Origin: Klebsiella oxytoca
GTDB lineage: Bacteria > Pseudomonadota > Gammaproteobacteria > Enterobacterales > Enterobacteriaceae
DNA length: 64,000 bases
NCBI RefSeq assembly: GCF_009707385.1
Contig: NZ_CP046115.1
Coordinates: 4,960,001-5,024,000, forward strand
Reading direction: 5' to 3'
Below the pieces are notes generated by a model that made no database searches, had not been told where the DNA came from, and worked only from the letters and a program-made list of their open reading frames with translations. The position numbers and the translations under genes are program-made. Position 1 is the stretch's first letter, and every line of letters starts with the position of its first letter. Shown here piece by piece: positions 1-12,556 of this stretch.

Positions 1-493
1 CCAGGGCCGGAATAACGGCCAGATCCTGAAACAACAGCACCGAGAAGCCCAGCTGTCCGGATTCGCTGCGGCTCATGCCTTTTTCACGCATCAGCTGCAG
101 CGCCATCGCGGTTGAAGACATCGCCAGCCCAATACCGCCAACCACCGCTGCGCGCCATGAAAAGTCGCTCAGCATGAGCAAAGCGCCAAGAATGAGCGCG
201 CTGAAAGCGACCTGCGCGGCCCCCACGCCGAAAATTGAGCTTCTCAGTCGCCAGAGCTTGGACGGGTTCAGCTCCAGCCCGATGATAAACATCAGGAAGA
301 CGACGCCTAATTCTGAAAAGTGAAGAATTTCCTCAACATCGCTGATGAATCCTAATCCCCATGGGCCGATGGCGATACCGGCCAGCAGATACCCCAGCAC
401 GGCCCCAATCCCCAGCCTTGCCGCCAGCGGCACCGCCACCACGGCGGCAAACAGAAATAACACCCCGGCCAGCAGTAAATCAGCTCCCGCCAT
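1..493 (-). CDS. kefB: Glutathione-regulated potassium-efflux antiporter KefB (N-terminal part, cut by window edge)
   Basis: This is the start of KefB, the inner-membrane K+/H+ antiporter that is held closed by glutathione and opened by electrophile adducts. The first ~164 residues are present and the rest runs off the left edge. Translation from the ATG at 493 gives a hydrophobic N-terminus with closely spaced membrane segments and the stretch [16 protein letters not shown] followed by [12 protein letters not shown], both typical of CPA2 antiporters and near-identical to E. coli KefB as I remember it. The start lies inside the end of kefG (14-base overlap), so the two genes are translationally coupled. 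The identification is secure. Nothing can be said about the C-terminal KTN domain. Confidence 0.95.
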   Translation of the reverse strand, partial: MAGADLLLAGVLFLFAAVVAVPLAARLGIGAVLGYLLAGIAIGPWGLGFISDVEEILHFSELGVVFLMFIIGLELNPSKLWRLRSSIFGVGAAQVAFSALILGALLMLSDFSWRAAVVGGIGLAMSSTAMALQLMREKGMSRSESGQLGFSVLLFQDLAVIPAL

Positions 494-1040
494 TTGAGCC
501 TCCTGCGCTGATAGGGTGACTTAACCAGTCTCGATACGCACGAGCGCGGCTTTTCAGGTCTTCAGGTGATTGTCGTCGCGCCCAGTAGACAATAATTGGG
601 CTCATCCAGTGCATGCGGCACATACCGGCGGTCAGTTCAAAAGGACGAAGAATGTCATTCATCGGATAACGATGGGCATCGCGACGGTAGGCGCTCTCAG
701 GCTCGCCGGTGGTTATCACGCTACGCCAGTACTTTCCCGCCAGCTGATTCCCTCCCGCTCCGCTGGCAAATCCGCGGCTTAAAACCCTATCCAGCCACTC
801 TTTCATCAACGCCGGACAGCTCCAGGTATAGAGCGGGTGCTGGAAAACAATCACCTCGTGCTGGCGCAGGAGCTCCTGCTCCCAGGCGATATCAATAAAA
901 AAATCCGGATAGTGCGCGTAAAGATCGTGCACGGTCACATTCGACAACTGTAAGGCCGGTTCAAGCAAAACCCGGTTGGCCACGGAATCCTGAGATTCTG
1001 GGTGGGCATACAGCAGCAAAACTTTCGCTGTCTGAGACAT
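480..1040 (-). CDS. kefG: KefB ancillary quinone oxidoreductase-like flavoprotein KefG
   Basis: The 186-residue product is the flavodoxin-fold ancillary subunit that KefB needs for full K+ efflux activity. It begins [19 protein letters not shown] and contains [20 protein letters not shown], a signature of the NAD(P)H-quinone oxidoreductase/MdaB-like flavodoxin fold. I chose the ATG at 1040 rather than an upstream one at 1118 because a strong GGAGGGG Shine-Dalgarno sits just before it and the length then matches the E. coli protein (184). It overlaps kefB and is transcribed with it. The upstream 175 bp to yheS must hold promoters for both divergent units. Confidence 0.95.
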   Translation of the reverse strand: MSQTAKVLLLYAHPESQDSVANRVLLEPALQLSNVTVHDLYAHYPDFFIDIAWEQELLRQHEVIVFQHPLYTWSCPALMKEWLDRVLSRGFASGAGGNQLAGKYWRSVITTGEPESAYRRDAHRYPMNDILRPFELTAGMCRMHWMSPIIVYWARRQSPEDLKSRARAYRDWLSHPISAGGSNGGS

Positions 1041-1215
1041 CTTTCCCCTCCCGAACGTCTTCTGGCGGCCTGTGCAGCGGCTGCGTCCCGACGCAACCAG
1101 AATGACTTTGTGTATCATCTTCGTTTTGGGCTACCATTGCGGCCCGGTTGAGCGATTCGCTCCACACTACATTATCATAATGACAAATTAACATAGTCAG
1201 AACATACGGCGCCTT

Positions 1216-3120
1216 ATGATTGTTTTCTCCTCGTTACAAATTCGTCGCGGCGTACGCGTCCTGCTGGATAACGCTACCGCCACTATCAACCCAGGGCAAA
1301 AAGTCGGCCTGGTGGGTAAAAACGGCTGCGGTAAATCCACCCTGCTTTCGCTTTTGAAAAACGAGATTAGCGCCGACGGCGGCTCGATGACCTTCCCCGG
1401 CAGCTGGCAGCTGGCGTGGGTTAATCAGGAAACCCCTGCGCTACCGCAGCCGGCTATTGACTATGTTATTGACGGCGATCGCGAATTTCGCAAGCTGGAG
1501 GCCGATTTACGGGAGGCCAACGAACGCAACGATGGTCATGCCATCGCGACGGTACACGGCAAGCTGGACGCCATCGACGCCTGGACTATACGCTCTCGTG
1601 CGGCCAGCCTTCTCCACGGTCTGGGTTTCAGCAACGAACAGCTGGAAAGACCGGTGAGCGATTTTTCCGGAGGCTGGCGTATGCGCCTTAACCTCGCTCA
1701 GGCGCTCATTTGCCGTTCCGACCTGCTGCTGCTTGATGAACCGACTAACCACCTGGACCTTGATGCGGTCATCTGGCTGGAGAAATGGCTTAAAGGCTAT
1801 ACCGGCACGCTGATCCTGATTTCCCACGATCGCGATTTCCTTGACCCGATCGTCGATAAAATTATTCATATCGAACAGCAAACCATGTTCGAGTACACCG
1901 GCAACTACAGTTCGTTTGAAATCCAGCGCGCAACCCGCCTTTCTCAACAGCAAGCGATGTATGAGAGCCAGCAGCAGCGCGTCGCCCATTTGCAGAGCTA
2001 TATCGATCGTTTTCGCGCCAAGGCCACTAAAGCCAAGCAGGCGCAAAGCCGCATCAAAATGCTTGAGCGCATGGAGCTCATTGCACCAGCCCATGTCGAT
2101 AACCCGTTCCACTTCAGCTTCCGCGCGCCGGAAAGCCTGCCCAATCCGCTGCTGAAGATGGAAAAAGTCAGCGCCGGTTATGGCGAACGCGTGATCCTCG
2201 ACTCAATCAAACTGAATCTGGTTCCAGGTTCGCGGATCGGTCTGCTGGGGCGCAACGGAGCCGGTAAATCGACGCTAATTAAACTACTGGCCGGTGAGCT
2301 ACAGCCGCTGCACGGTGAAATTGGTCTGGCGAAAGGTATCAAGCTTGGCTACTTTGCCCAGCATCAGCTTGAGTTCCTGCGTGCGGACGAATCGCCGCTG
2401 CAGCATCTTGCCCGGCTGGCGCCGCAGGAGCTGGAGCAGAAGCTGCGCGACTATCTGGGCGGTTTTGGCTTCCAGAGCGATAAAGTCAACGAAGAGACAA
2501 AGCGTTTCTCCGGCGGCGAGAAAGCACGTCTGGTGCTGGCGTTAATCGTCTGGCAGCGGCCAAACCTGCTGCTGCTTGATGAACCGACTAACCACCTCGA
2601 TCTCGATATGCGCCAGGCGCTAACCGAAGCGCTCATTGATTTTGAAGGCGCGCTGGTAGTGGTTTCGCATGACCGTCATCTGATTCGCTCCACTACCGAC
2701 GATCTCTACCTGGTACACGATAGCAAAGTCGAACCTTTCGACGGCGATCTGGAAGACTACCAGCAGTGGTTAAGCGACTCGCAAAAGCAGGAAAGTCAGG
2801 CCTCTGAAGAGCCGAAAGAAAACGGCAATAGCGCCCAGGCGCGTAAAGATCAGAAACGCCGGGAAGCCGAGCTGCGTACGCAAACCCAGCCGCTGCGCAA
2901 AGAGATTGCCCGACTGGAAAAAGAGATGGAAAAGCTCAACGCACTGCTGGCGCAGGCGGAAGAGCAGCTCGGCGACAGCGAGTTGTACGATCAAAGCCGC
3001 AAAGCAGAACTCACCGCCTGTTTACAGCAACAGGCTAGCGCGAAGTCCGGGCTGGAAGAGTGTGAAATGGCCTGGCTGGATGCCCAGGAACAGCTGGAGC
3101 AAATGCTGCAGGAAGGCTAG
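1216..3120 (+). CDS. yheS: ABC-F family ATPase YheS
   Basis: A 634-residue soluble protein with two ABC ATPase domains and no membrane segments, so it belongs to the ABC-F family of ribosome-associated ATPases rather than being a transporter. The first Walker A (GKNGCGKS) is at residues 34-41 and the second (GRNGAGKS) near 345-352. Each domain also has a signature (SGGWRMR; SGGEKARL) and the Walker B block LLLLDEPTNHLDLD. A charged linker rich in Q, R and K separates the domains, and the C-terminal ~100 residues (from about 530) are a Glu/Lys/Gln-rich predicted coiled coil. The length agrees with E. coli YheS (637). The E. coli protein has been linked to resolving certain translation arrests. 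The precise role here is inferred. Confidence 0.95.
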   Translation: MIVFSSLQIRRGVRVLLDNATATINPGQKVGLVGKNGCGKSTLLSLLKNEISADGGSMTFPGSWQLAWVNQETPALPQPAIDYVIDGDREFRKLEADLREANERNDGHAIATVHGKLDAIDAWTIRSRAASLLHGLGFSNEQLERPVSDFSGGWRMRLNLAQALICRSDLLLLDEPTNHLDLDAVIWLEKWLKGYTGTLILISHDRDFLDPIVDKIIHIEQQTMFEYTGNYSSFEIQRATRLSQQQAMYESQQQRVAHLQSYIDRFRAKATKAKQAQSRIKMLERMELIAPAHVDNPFHFSFRAPESLPNPLLKMEKVSAGYGERVILDSIKLNLVPGSRIGLLGRNGAGKSTLIKLLAGELQPLHGEIGLAKGIKLGYFAQHQLEFLRADESPLQHLARLAPQELEQKLRDYLGGFGFQSDKVNEETKRFSGGEKARLVLALIVWQRPNLLLLDEPTNHLDLDMRQALTEALIDFEGALVVVSHDRHLIRSTTDDLYLVHDSKVEPFDGDLEDYQQWLSDSQKQESQASEEPKENGNSAQARKDQKRREAELRTQTQPLRKEIARLEKEMEKLNALLAQAEEQLGDSELYDQSRKAELTACLQQQASAKSGLEECEMAWLDAQEQLEQMLQEG

Positions 3121-3138
3121 CGGCAATATGCATCCAGC

Positions 3139-3162
3139 AAGGCGGGGAAACCCGCCTTTTTT
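3139..3162 (+). terminator. Intrinsic terminator after yheS
   Basis: A GGCGGG/CCCGCC stem with a GAAA loop is followed by six T residues, 20 bases after the yheS stop. It is a classical rho-independent terminator. Confidence 0.85.
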
Positions 3163-3286
3163 CATCTCTCTCCGCGGCTTTTTCACGTAACCTGCTTACC
3201 GATTAGCCGCAAGACCACATATTGGCTAACCTGCGCACTTCATGCGCGGTATAGTATGGACAAAGATTATTAATTGCTCTGGTGCT

Positions 3287-4309
3287 ATGGTTGATATCAC
3301 TCCTACAGAAATGACGCCCCCTGAAAACGACTCGCAGCAGTTTCACCCGATGCGCGGCCTGGGCAATCGTCATTTGCAAACCATGTTGCCGCGGCTAATC
3401 CGTCGCAAACTCCGTTTCACTCCCCACTGGCAGCGTCTTGAACTGCCGGATGGCGATTTTGTCGATCTCGCATGGAGTGAAGACCCTTCTCAGGCGCGCC
3501 ATAAACCTCGGTTAGTCGTTTTTCACGGCCTGGAGGGCAGCCTGCACAGCCCTTACGCGCACGGACTCATCCACGCGGCAATGCAGCGCGGATGGCTGGG
3601 CGTGGTAATGCACTTTCGCGGCTGTAGCGGCGAACCAAACCGCAATAACCGTATTTACCATTCGGGTGAAACGGAAGACGGCGCCTGGTTTTTACGCTGG
3701 CTCCAGCGCGAATACGGCGATGTCCCAACCGCAGCGGTTGGATATTCGCTCGGGGGCAATATGCTGGGCTGCCTGCTGGCAAAAGAAGGCGATGATATTC
3801 CCGTCGATGCCGCGGTTATCGTCTCGGCTCCGTTTATGCTGGAAGCCTGCAGCTCGCATATGGACAAAGGTTTCTCCCGCGTTTATCAGCGCTACTTGCT
3901 CAACCTGCTGAAAGCTAACGCCGCACGTAAACTCAAAGCCTATCCCGGCTCTCTGCCTGTCGATTTACGTCAGCTAAAAAGCATGCGCCGTATCCGCGAA
4001 TTTGACGACAGCATCACCGCCAGGATCCACGGTTTTGCCGATGCGCTGGACTATTATCGCCAGTGCAGCGCCATGCCGCGATTAAGCGATATCACTAAGC
4101 CAACGCTGATTATTCACGCGAAGGACGATCCTTTTATGGATCACCACTCAATTCCTCCGCAAGAGCAGCTGCCGGCGAACGTTGAATATCAGCTCACGGA
4201 GCACGGTGGGCACGTTGGTTTCGTCGGCGGCACGCTGCGTAAGCCGGAAATGTGGCTTGAAAAGCGCATCCCGGATTGGCTAACCCGTTGGTTAGGAGCG
4301 AAAATATGA
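3287..4309 (+). CDS. yheT: Alpha/beta-hydrolase YheT (AB-hydrolase 4 / EMB8-like family)
   Basis: A 340-residue alpha/beta-hydrolase of unknown physiological substrate. The nucleophile elbow GYSLGG is at residues 152-157 (Ser154), the acid is probably in HAKDDPFMD, and the histidine is in EHGGHVGF near the C-terminus, so the catalytic triad looks complete. The [15 protein letters not shown] block after the first strand is typical of the YheT/ABHD1-3 group. I used the ATG at 3287, which gives the 340-residue family length. An in-frame ATG at 3242 would add 15 residues that do not fit the family. The gene overlaps yheU by four bases (ATGA) and so forms an operon with yheU and prkB. Confidence 0.92.
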   Translation: MVDITPTEMTPPENDSQQFHPMRGLGNRHLQTMLPRLIRRKLRFTPHWQRLELPDGDFVDLAWSEDPSQARHKPRLVVFHGLEGSLHSPYAHGLIHAAMQRGWLGVVMHFRGCSGEPNRNNRIYHSGETEDGAWFLRWLQREYGDVPTAAVGYSLGGNMLGCLLAKEGDDIPVDAAVIVSAPFMLEACSSHMDKGFSRVYQRYLLNLLKANAARKLKAYPGSLPVDLRQLKSMRRIREFDDSITARIHGFADALDYYRQCSAMPRLSDITKPTLIIHAKDDPFMDHHSIPPQEQLPANVEYQLTEHGGHVGFVGGTLRKPEMWLEKRIPDWLTRWLGAKI

Positions 4310-4524
4310 TCATTCCCTGGCAAGATCTCGATCCCGAAACGCTGGACAATCTGATCGAAAGTTTTGTATTACGTGAAGGCACCGATTATGGTGAACATGA
4401 ACGTTCGCTGACTGATAAAGTCTCCGATGTTAAACAACAGTTGAAAAGCGGAGAAGCCGTGCTGGTGTGGTCAGAGCTGCACGAGACGGTCAACATCATG
4501 CCCCGCAAGCAGTTTCACGGCTAA
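4306..4524 (+). CDS. yheU: Small conserved protein YheU (UPF0270)
   Basis: A 72-residue acidic protein of the YheU family, function unknown. It begins [20 protein letters not shown] and carries the family stretch [11 protein letters not shown]. It starts inside the yheT stop codon (ATGA overlap), which fixes the start and shows coupling. prkB follows after 35 bases. Confidence 0.93.
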   Translation: MIIPWQDLDPETLDNLIESFVLREGTDYGEHERSLTDKVSDVKQQLKSGEAVLVWSELHETVNIMPRKQFHG

Positions 4525-4559
4525 GGCGGCACACACTATCGTTTATCCTGGGAGTAGTT

Positions 4560-5429
4560 ATGTCTGCCAAACATCCGGTGATTGCCGTCACGGGCTCCAG
4601 CGGCGCGGGAACCACGACCACCAGCCTTGCCTTTCGCAAAATTTTCGCCCAGCTAAATCTGCATGCCGCCGAAGTAGAAGGCGATAGCTTTCACCGCTAC
4701 ACCCGTCCGGAAATGGACATGGCGATCCGTAAAACACGCGATCAGGGTAAACATATCAGCTACTTTGGCCCCGAGGCCAACGACTTCGGCCTGCTGGAAC
4801 AGACCTTTGCGGAATATGGGCTCAGCGGCAAAGGTCAGTCGCGCAAGTATTTACATACCTATGATGAAGCCGTGCCGTGGAATCAGGTTCCAGGAACCTT
4901 CACGCCCTGGCAGCCGCTGCCCGAACCAACTGACGTTCTGTTTTATGAAGGGCTGCACGGCGGCGTGGTTACGCCTCAGCATAATGTCGCTAACCATGTT
5001 GACCTGCTGGTCGGCGTGGTGCCGATCGTCAATCTTGAGTGGATCCAGAAGCTTATCCGCGACACCAGCGAACGCGGGCACTCTCGTGAGGCGGTGATGG
5101 ATTCCGTCGTCCGCTCAATGGAAGATTACATCAACTTTATCACCCCGCAGTTTTCGCGCACCCATCTCAACTTCCAGCGTGTACCGACGGTGGATACGTC
5201 CAACCCGTTTGCGGCTAAAGCCATCCCTTCGCTGGATGAAAGCTTTGTCGTCATTCACTTTCGGAATCTGAAAAATATCGATTTCCCCTGGCTGCTGGCG
5301 ATGCTGCAGGGTTCATTTATCTCACATATGAATACGCTGGTGGTTCCGGGCGGAAAAATGGGACTGGCGATGGAGCTTATTATGGCGCCGCTGGTCGAAC
5401 GGCTGATGGAAGGCAGAAAAATTAGCTAA
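4560..5429 (+). CDS. prkB: Probable phosphoribulokinase-like kinase PrkB
   Basis: A 289-residue P-loop kinase of the phosphoribulokinase/uridine kinase superfamily, equal in length to E. coli PrkB. The P-loop GSSGAGTTTT (residues 12-21) has Thr where a classical Walker A has Lys, a feature also present in the E. coli protein. YFGPEANDFGLLEQTF and EGLHGG are further family blocks. The organism does not appear to run a Calvin cycle, so the true substrate is unknown. The ATG at 4560 is preceded by GGGAG at proper spacing; a longer reading from 4467 would run into yheU. Confidence 0.92.
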   Translation: MSAKHPVIAVTGSSGAGTTTTSLAFRKIFAQLNLHAAEVEGDSFHRYTRPEMDMAIRKTRDQGKHISYFGPEANDFGLLEQTFAEYGLSGKGQSRKYLHTYDEAVPWNQVPGTFTPWQPLPEPTDVLFYEGLHGGVVTPQHNVANHVDLLVGVVPIVNLEWIQKLIRDTSERGHSREAVMDSVVRSMEDYINFITPQFSRTHLNFQRVPTVDTSNPFAAKAIPSLDESFVVIHFRNLKNIDFPWLLAMLQGSFISHMNTLVVPGGKMGLAMELIMAPLVERLMEGRKIS

Positions 5430-5438
5430 GAAGCCAAT

Positions 5439-5464
5439 CCCGGCAGCACGATTGCACTGCCGGG
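5439..5464. terminator. Hairpin between convergent prkB and yhfA
   Basis: An 8-bp perfect stem (CCCGGCAG/CTGCCGGG) with a 10-base loop lies 9 bases after the prkB stop and just before the yhfA stop. There is no T-run on either side, so it may act as a weak or factor-dependent terminator or an RNA end protector. Confidence 0.5.
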
Positions 5465-5475
5465 GTCCGGTCGCT

Positions 5476-5880
5476 TTACCCTTCGATGACTTCATAAGAG
5501 TGGGTAATGTTTACCGCTTTCTCCAGCATCAGCGCCACCGAGCAATATTTTTCCGCCGACAGGTCGACAGCGCGGGAAACGGCTGCATCTTTCAGCTCTT
5601 TACCGGTCACAATAAAATGCAGGTTGATATGGGTAAACAGACGCGGCGCTTCTTCGCGACGCTCAGAAGTCAGCTTAACTTCGCAGTTGGTAACGTTATG
5701 CCGACCCTTCTGCAAAATGGACACGACATCAATCGCGCTGCATCCGCCCGCCGCCATTAGCACCATTTCCATTGGGCTCGGCGCTTTATCCCCGGAATTG
5801 CCGTCCATCAGAATCTGGTGACCGGAAGCCGACTCACCGATGAAGGTTAACCCTTCAACCCACTTCACTCGCGCTTGCAT
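5476..5880 (-). CDS. yhfA: OsmC family protein YhfA
   Basis: A 134-residue OsmC/Ohr-fold protein, the same length as E. coli YhfA. It carries SPMEMVLMAAGGCSAIDVVS, where the Cys would correspond to one redox cysteine of the OsmC family, and a second Cys in AEKYCSVALML. The role is probably peroxide or thiol chemistry, but no substrate is established. The start MQARVKWVEG at 5880 matches the family; an in-frame upstream extension to 5976 is not supported. It is divergent from crp, and the shared 304-bp spacer is the crp control region. Confidence 0.92.
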   Translation of the reverse strand: MQARVKWVEGLTFIGESASGHQILMDGNSGDKAPSPMEMVLMAAGGCSAIDVVSILQKGRHNVTNCEVKLTSERREEAPRLFTHINLHFIVTGKELKDAAVSRAVDLSAEKYCSVALMLEKAVNITHSYEVIEG

Positions 5881-6184
5881 AAATTTAACTCCAGGTCTGT
5901 AATTTTCCTGACAGATTACGCGCACATAACATTTCTCGCAACGGAAGGCGACCTGGGTCATGCTGAAGCGAGACACCAGGAGACATGCAGCGAAAGCTAT
6001 GCTAAAACAGTCTTGATGCTACAGTAATACATTGATGTACTGCATGTATGCAGAGGAGTTCACATTACAGGCTGCAGAAAACTTTCAGCCGGATTCCCAG
6101 GTACAGGGATTCAATACGATTGCATGCCCGGATGCCGTGTTGTGTCGGCACCCGGAGATAGCTTATAACAGAGGATAACCGCGC
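5881..6184 (+). promoter_or_regulatory. yhfA-crp intergenic control region
   Basis: The 304-bp spacer between divergent yhfA and crp. The stretch around 6001-6067 closely resembles the E. coli crp promoter as I remember it. The segment 6047-6066 ends in a TCACA half-site, with a poor partner half, at the place where E. coli crp has an autoregulatory CRP site. A 160-nt leader precedes the coding region. Exact start sites are inferred from E. coli. Confidence 0.6.
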
Positions 6185-6817
6185 ATGGTGCTTGGCAAAC
6201 CGCAAACAGACCCTACCCTTGAATGGTTCTTGTCTCATTGCCACATTCATAAGTACCCATCAAAGAGCACGCTGATCCACCAGGGTGAGAAAGCAGAAAC
6301 GTTGTACTACATCGTTAAAGGCTCCGTGGCTGTACTCATCAAGGATGAAGAAGGTAAAGAGATGATCCTCTCTTACCTCAACCAGGGCGATTTCATCGGT
6401 GAATTAGGCCTGTTTGAAGAAGGTCAGGAGCGTAGCGCCTGGGTACGTGCGAAAACCGCATGTGAAGTGGCCGAGATCTCCTACAAAAAATTCCGTCAGC
6501 TGATCCAGGTAAACCCGGATATCCTGATGCGTCTATCTTCGCAAATGGCACGCCGTCTGCAGGTTACATCTGAGAAAGTGGGCAACCTTGCCTTCCTCGA
6601 CGTTACCGGTCGTATCGCTCAGACGCTGCTGAATCTGGCAAAACAGCCGGATGCGATGACCCACCCGGACGGTATGCAAATTAAAATTACTCGTCAGGAA
6701 ATCGGTCAGATCGTCGGATGCTCTCGCGAGACCGTGGGTCGTATTCTGAAAATGCTGGAAGATCAAAACCTGATCTCCGCGCACGGTAAAACTATCGTCG
6801 TCTACGGTACCCGTTAA
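6185..6817 (+). CDS. crp: cAMP receptor protein (catabolite activator)
   Basis: The 210-residue global regulator of carbon catabolism, essentially identical to E. coli CRP. It has the N-terminal cyclic-nucleotide-binding beta roll with [18 protein letters not shown] (phosphate-binding cassette, with the Arg and Ser that contact cAMP), the long C helix, and a C-terminal helix-turn-helix. The recognition helix is [14 protein letters not shown], with the Arg and Glu that read the TGTGA half-site. A strong intrinsic terminator follows after 6 bases. Likely CRP sites are seen elsewhere in the window before ppiA, pckA, malT and glpD. Confidence 0.98.
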   Translation: MVLGKPQTDPTLEWFLSHCHIHKYPSKSTLIHQGEKAETLYYIVKGSVAVLIKDEEGKEMILSYLNQGDFIGELGLFEEGQERSAWVRAKTACEVAEISYKKFRQLIQVNPDILMRLSSQMARRLQVTSEKVGNLAFLDVTGRIAQTLLNLAKQPDAMTHPDGMQIKITRQEIGQIVGCSRETVGRILKMLEDQNLISAHGKTIVVYGTR

Positions 6818-6823
6818 GTCGGT

Positions 6824-6857
6824 AAAACGGCGTATTGCCAGACAATACGCCGTTTTT
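6824..6857 (+). terminator. Intrinsic terminator after crp
   Basis: A 14-bp stem (AAAACGGCGTATTG and its complement) with a CCAGA loop and a T-run. It ends just before yhfK, so yhfK probably has its own promoter or relies on read-through. Confidence 0.9.
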
Positions 6858-6868
6858 GTTTTCTCCCC

Positions 6869-10196
<3,328 letters not shown>

Positions 10197-10213
10197 CTAA
10201 TCTAATCACAAAA

Positions 10214-10231
10214 TATGCATAAAAAATCACT
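10214..10231 (-). promoter_or_regulatory. Candidate ARG box (ArgR operator) upstream of argD
   Basis: TGCAT-AAAA-AATCA matches the ArgR half-site pattern TGAAT-N4-ATTCA with one mismatch in each half. It lies about 57 bases upstream of the argD start, where a repressor would overlap the promoter. Confidence 0.5.
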
Positions 10232-10247
10232 TGATGGCAACTAAAAA

Positions 10248-10811
10248 TCAACGATTGAGGAAGTTTGCCAGCAGCTGATGTCCCTGCTCGCTGAGAATAC
10301 TCTCCGGATGAAACTGCACGCCTTCAAGGTCGAACTGGCGGTGGCGAATACCCATGATCTCTCCCTCTTCGCTACGGGCGGTAACCTCAAAACAGTCAGG
10401 CAGCGTTAGCGGGTCAATCAACAGGGAGTGATAGCGGGTCACGGTAAGCGGGTTATTCAGTCCACGGAATACCCCCTGACCATTATGGCTGACAGGCGAC
10501 GTTTTCCCGTGCATCACCCGAGCGGCCCGCACAATGGTTGCGCCGAAAACCTGGGCGATGGCCTGATGGCCGAGGCAAACGCCTAAGACAGGCGTTTTTC
10601 CGGAAAAGTGGCGGATCGCCGCCAGCGAAATTCCTGACTCATTTGGCGTACAGGGGCCCGGTGAAATAACGATTTTCTCTGGCGCCAGGGCAATAATTTC
10701 CGCTATCGTCAGCTCGTCATTACGCCTGACCTGTACCTCCGCCCCCAGTTCGCAGAAATACTGGTACAGGTTCCAGGTGAAAGAATCGTAGTTGTCGATA
10801 AGCAGGATCAT
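10248..10811 (-). CDS. pabA: Aminodeoxychorismate synthase glutamine amidotransferase subunit
   Basis: A 187-residue type 1 glutamine amidotransferase that feeds ammonia to PabB for 4-amino-4-deoxychorismate (folate pathway). The catalytic triad is visible: Cys79 in [12 protein letters not shown], and His168 and Glu170 in HPES. Length matches E. coli PabA. TrpG-type amidotransferases are similar, but the single-domain length and the fic-pabA-argD context favour PabA. Confidence 0.95.
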   Translation of the reverse strand: MILLIDNYDSFTWNLYQYFCELGAEVQVRRNDELTIAEIIALAPEKIVISPGPCTPNESGISLAAIRHFSGKTPVLGVCLGHQAIAQVFGATIVRAARVMHGKTSPVSHNGQGVFRGLNNPLTVTRYHSLLIDPLTLPDCFEVTARSEEGEIMGIRHRQFDLEGVQFHPESILSEQGHQLLANFLNR

Positions 10812-10843
10812 AGCGGCTCCGGGGAAAAAAGAACCGCGCTATT

Positions 10844-11446
10844 CTACTCAGTTTCTACAGCTTCGCTTACCACTTTGCGAAATATCATCTGCAGCGCGGA
10901 GAGGTCGCCCATTGCACCGCTCTGGTTGGCCTGGTTCCAGACATCGACAGCAATATTGCGCCAATCCAGCGTATAGCCGGCGTGGATAGCCAGTTGCTCA
11001 AAGAAAATGCGTTGTGCCATGCCGCTGCCAATACGGAAAGGATGCAGGACGTTGATCTCACAGTAATAGTGAGCGAGGCGTTCAATGAATTTATCGGTCG
11101 CCAGCCCAACCAGATAACCTTCCCCTTCAAGCTCCTGAAACAGGGCATTCCCCTCCTTTTCGATGTAGGCGAAATGGCAAAAACGGGTGTCCCCCTGATA
11201 GATATCAATTTCGCGCAGCTGCCCCGCCCAGTCGAAAATATCCTGGTAAAGCTGCCGGTGAATCGCGCAGAGATGCGGTAATCCACGGATTAGCGGCCCA
11301 AGTTCAATGGTAGCAGCCCGTAGTGCAGTCAGTTCCCACGCAGCCTGCTCAAGGCGCTGAGCCTGGCGAATGCCTAAGCGGTTACGCATGACCTTCAGGC
11401 CAGGATAAAGATAAGGATCCCGACCCTCGCCAAATTTATCGCTCAT
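10844..11446 (-). CDS. fic: Fic-domain protein (AMP-transferase family) with variant active-site motif
   Basis: A 200-residue Fic protein; the family transfers AMP (or another nucleotide part) to target hydroxyls, and E. coli Fic forms a toxin-antitoxin-like pair with YhfG. The Fic loop reads HPFRIGSG at residues 135-142, followed by MAQR. Compared with the canonical HPFx(D/E)GN(G/K)R, the metal-binding acid is Ile, Asn is Ser, and the following Arg is displaced. E. coli Fic as I recall it has the same kind of loop (HPFRVGSG), so this is a family trait rather than a local mutation, but activity is probably reduced. The flap region ([10 protein letters not shown], ~80-89) is present. Its start overlaps yhfG by 11 bases. 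Confidence 0.93.
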   Translation of the reverse strand: MSDKFGEGRDPYLYPGLKVMRNRLGIRQAQRLEQAAWELTALRAATIELGPLIRGLPHLCAIHRQLYQDIFDWAGQLREIDIYQGDTRFCHFAYIEKEGNALFQELEGEGYLVGLATDKFIERLAHYYCEINVLHPFRIGSGMAQRIFFEQLAIHAGYTLDWRNIAVDVWNQANQSGAMGDLSALQMIFRKVVSEAVETE

Positions 11447-11603
11447 AGTGGCTCCTTAACGCCGCAATTCGCGCCAGGGCCTCTTCAGAGGTAAGGTTTA
11501 TCAGCGGAATATCAACGCCCTCAAGCCGTCGGCTGGCCTGAAAATTAAGGTTACGTTGATCCTCCCAAAGACGGGATTTCTGTTTTTCGGTGAGCTTTTT
11601 CAT
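11436..11603 (-). CDS. yhfG: YhfG, antitoxin partner of Fic
   Basis: A 55-residue protein beginning [18 protein letters not shown] and ending RSHYER, matching E. coli YhfG (55 residues). It contains S-R-R-L-E-G at residues 24-29, which fits the class I Fic inhibitory helix motif (S/T)xxxE(G/N) that blocks ATP binding with its Glu. A very good Shine-Dalgarno (GGGAGGTG) lies four bases before the ATG at 11603. The stop overlaps the fic start by 11 bases, so the inhibitor is made first and coupled to Fic. Confidence 0.92.
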   Translation of the reverse strand: MKKLTEKQKSRLWEDQRNLNFQASRRLEGVDIPLINLTSEEALARIAALRSHYER

Positions 11604-11679
11604 TTAACACCTCCCTGACATTTCCGCAGTTGCCACAAGTATAAGCGGCAAAAAACGATTTCGCAGGGAAGTGGGAAAT

Positions 11680-11702
11680 GCGCGGGTAAGGGCTACCCGC
11701 GC
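11680..11702 (-). terminator. GC-rich hairpin downstream of ppiA
   Basis: A 9-bp perfect stem (GCGCGGGTA/TACCCGCGC) with a 5-base loop begins 8 bases after the ppiA stop. In the ppiA direction it lacks a clean T-run, so it is only a possible terminator. Confidence 0.45.
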
Positions 11703-11709
11703 AAAATAG

Positions 11710-12279
11710 TTACGGCAGAACTTTTGCGGAAAGAATAACGATAGGTTTGGACGGTACATTTTGATACGGCCCAACGTTATGGGTCTGCACCTGAGAAATT
11801 TTGTCCGCCACGTCCATGCCTTTGACGACTTTACCAAACACCGCATAGCCAAAATCACGCTGGCCATGATCGAGGAAGGCGTTGTCCGCAATATTGATAA
11901 AGAACTGGCTGGTCGCACTATCCTGCTCCGCAGTACGCGCCATAGCGATGGTTCCGCGAGTGTTGCGCAGGCCGTTATCGGCTTCGTTTTTAATTGGCGG
12001 ATTAGGCTGCTTTTGCTGCATTTGCTCGTTAAAACCGCCGCCCTGTACCATAAAGCCCGGGATCACGCGGTGAAAAGTGGTGTTGTTGTAAAAACCGCTG
12101 TTGACGTACTTCAGGAAGTTCTCTACCGAGACAGGCGCTTTCTGGCTATTCAGCTCAAGCTCAATATTGCCCGCAGACGTGGTCAGCAAAACATGAGGAT
12201 CGCCCTTTGCCGCCATGGCCGGGGAGAATGCTGAAATGGCTAAAACGGCAGCCACCGCCGCGAGAGTTGATTTGAGCAT
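11710..12279 (-). CDS. ppiA: Periplasmic peptidyl-prolyl cis-trans isomerase A (cyclophilin)
   Basis: A 189-residue cyclophilin with an N-terminal Sec signal peptide ([24 protein letters not shown], cleavage expected after residue ~24), so it acts in the periplasm on proline-containing folding substrates. The catalytic block [13 protein letters not shown] contains the conserved Arg, and [12 protein letters not shown] is the other family block. E. coli PpiA is 190 residues. The upstream region holds a perfect CRP-type palindrome, consistent with the known cAMP-CRP control of E. coli ppiA. Confidence 0.96.
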   Translation of the reverse strand: MLKSTLAAVAAVLAISAFSPAMAAKGDPHVLLTTSAGNIELELNSQKAPVSVENFLKYVNSGFYNNTTFHRVIPGFMVQGGGFNEQMQQKQPNPPIKNEADNGLRNTRGTIAMARTAEQDSATSQFFINIADNAFLDHGQRDFGYAVFGKVVKGMDVADKISQVQTHNVGPYQNVPSKPIVILSAKVLP

Positions 12280-12416
12280 GGAAATTCCTTAACGGAGCAG
12301 AATAAAAAGCGAGTGCTTTGATTCTAAAGAGCCTTTGCATCCTGGGCTAGCCTTTTACCTAATTTTACTTAGCTGAAACACTTGTAACGATGTTCTGATT
12401 TATCAGCAAAATAATA

Positions 12417-12438
12417 AAATGTGACTTATTTCACATTT
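12417..12438. promoter_or_regulatory. Near-perfect CRP site between ppiA and tsgA
   Basis: AAATGTGACTTATTTCACATTT is a perfect TGTGA-N6-TCACA palindrome with AT flanks. It lies 138 bases upstream of ppiA and 118 bases upstream of tsgA, so it could serve either gene. E. coli ppiA is known to be CRP controlled. Confidence 0.8.
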
Positions 12439-12556
12439 AAAATTGCAAATAGATCCAAATTTCACAATAAAAGTTTGATTACATCACTCCAGCGAATAAA
12501 ATCTGTCCGCCCGGCGCAGAGTCAACGCGCTTTACATTTCTATTCACAGGCCAGTC

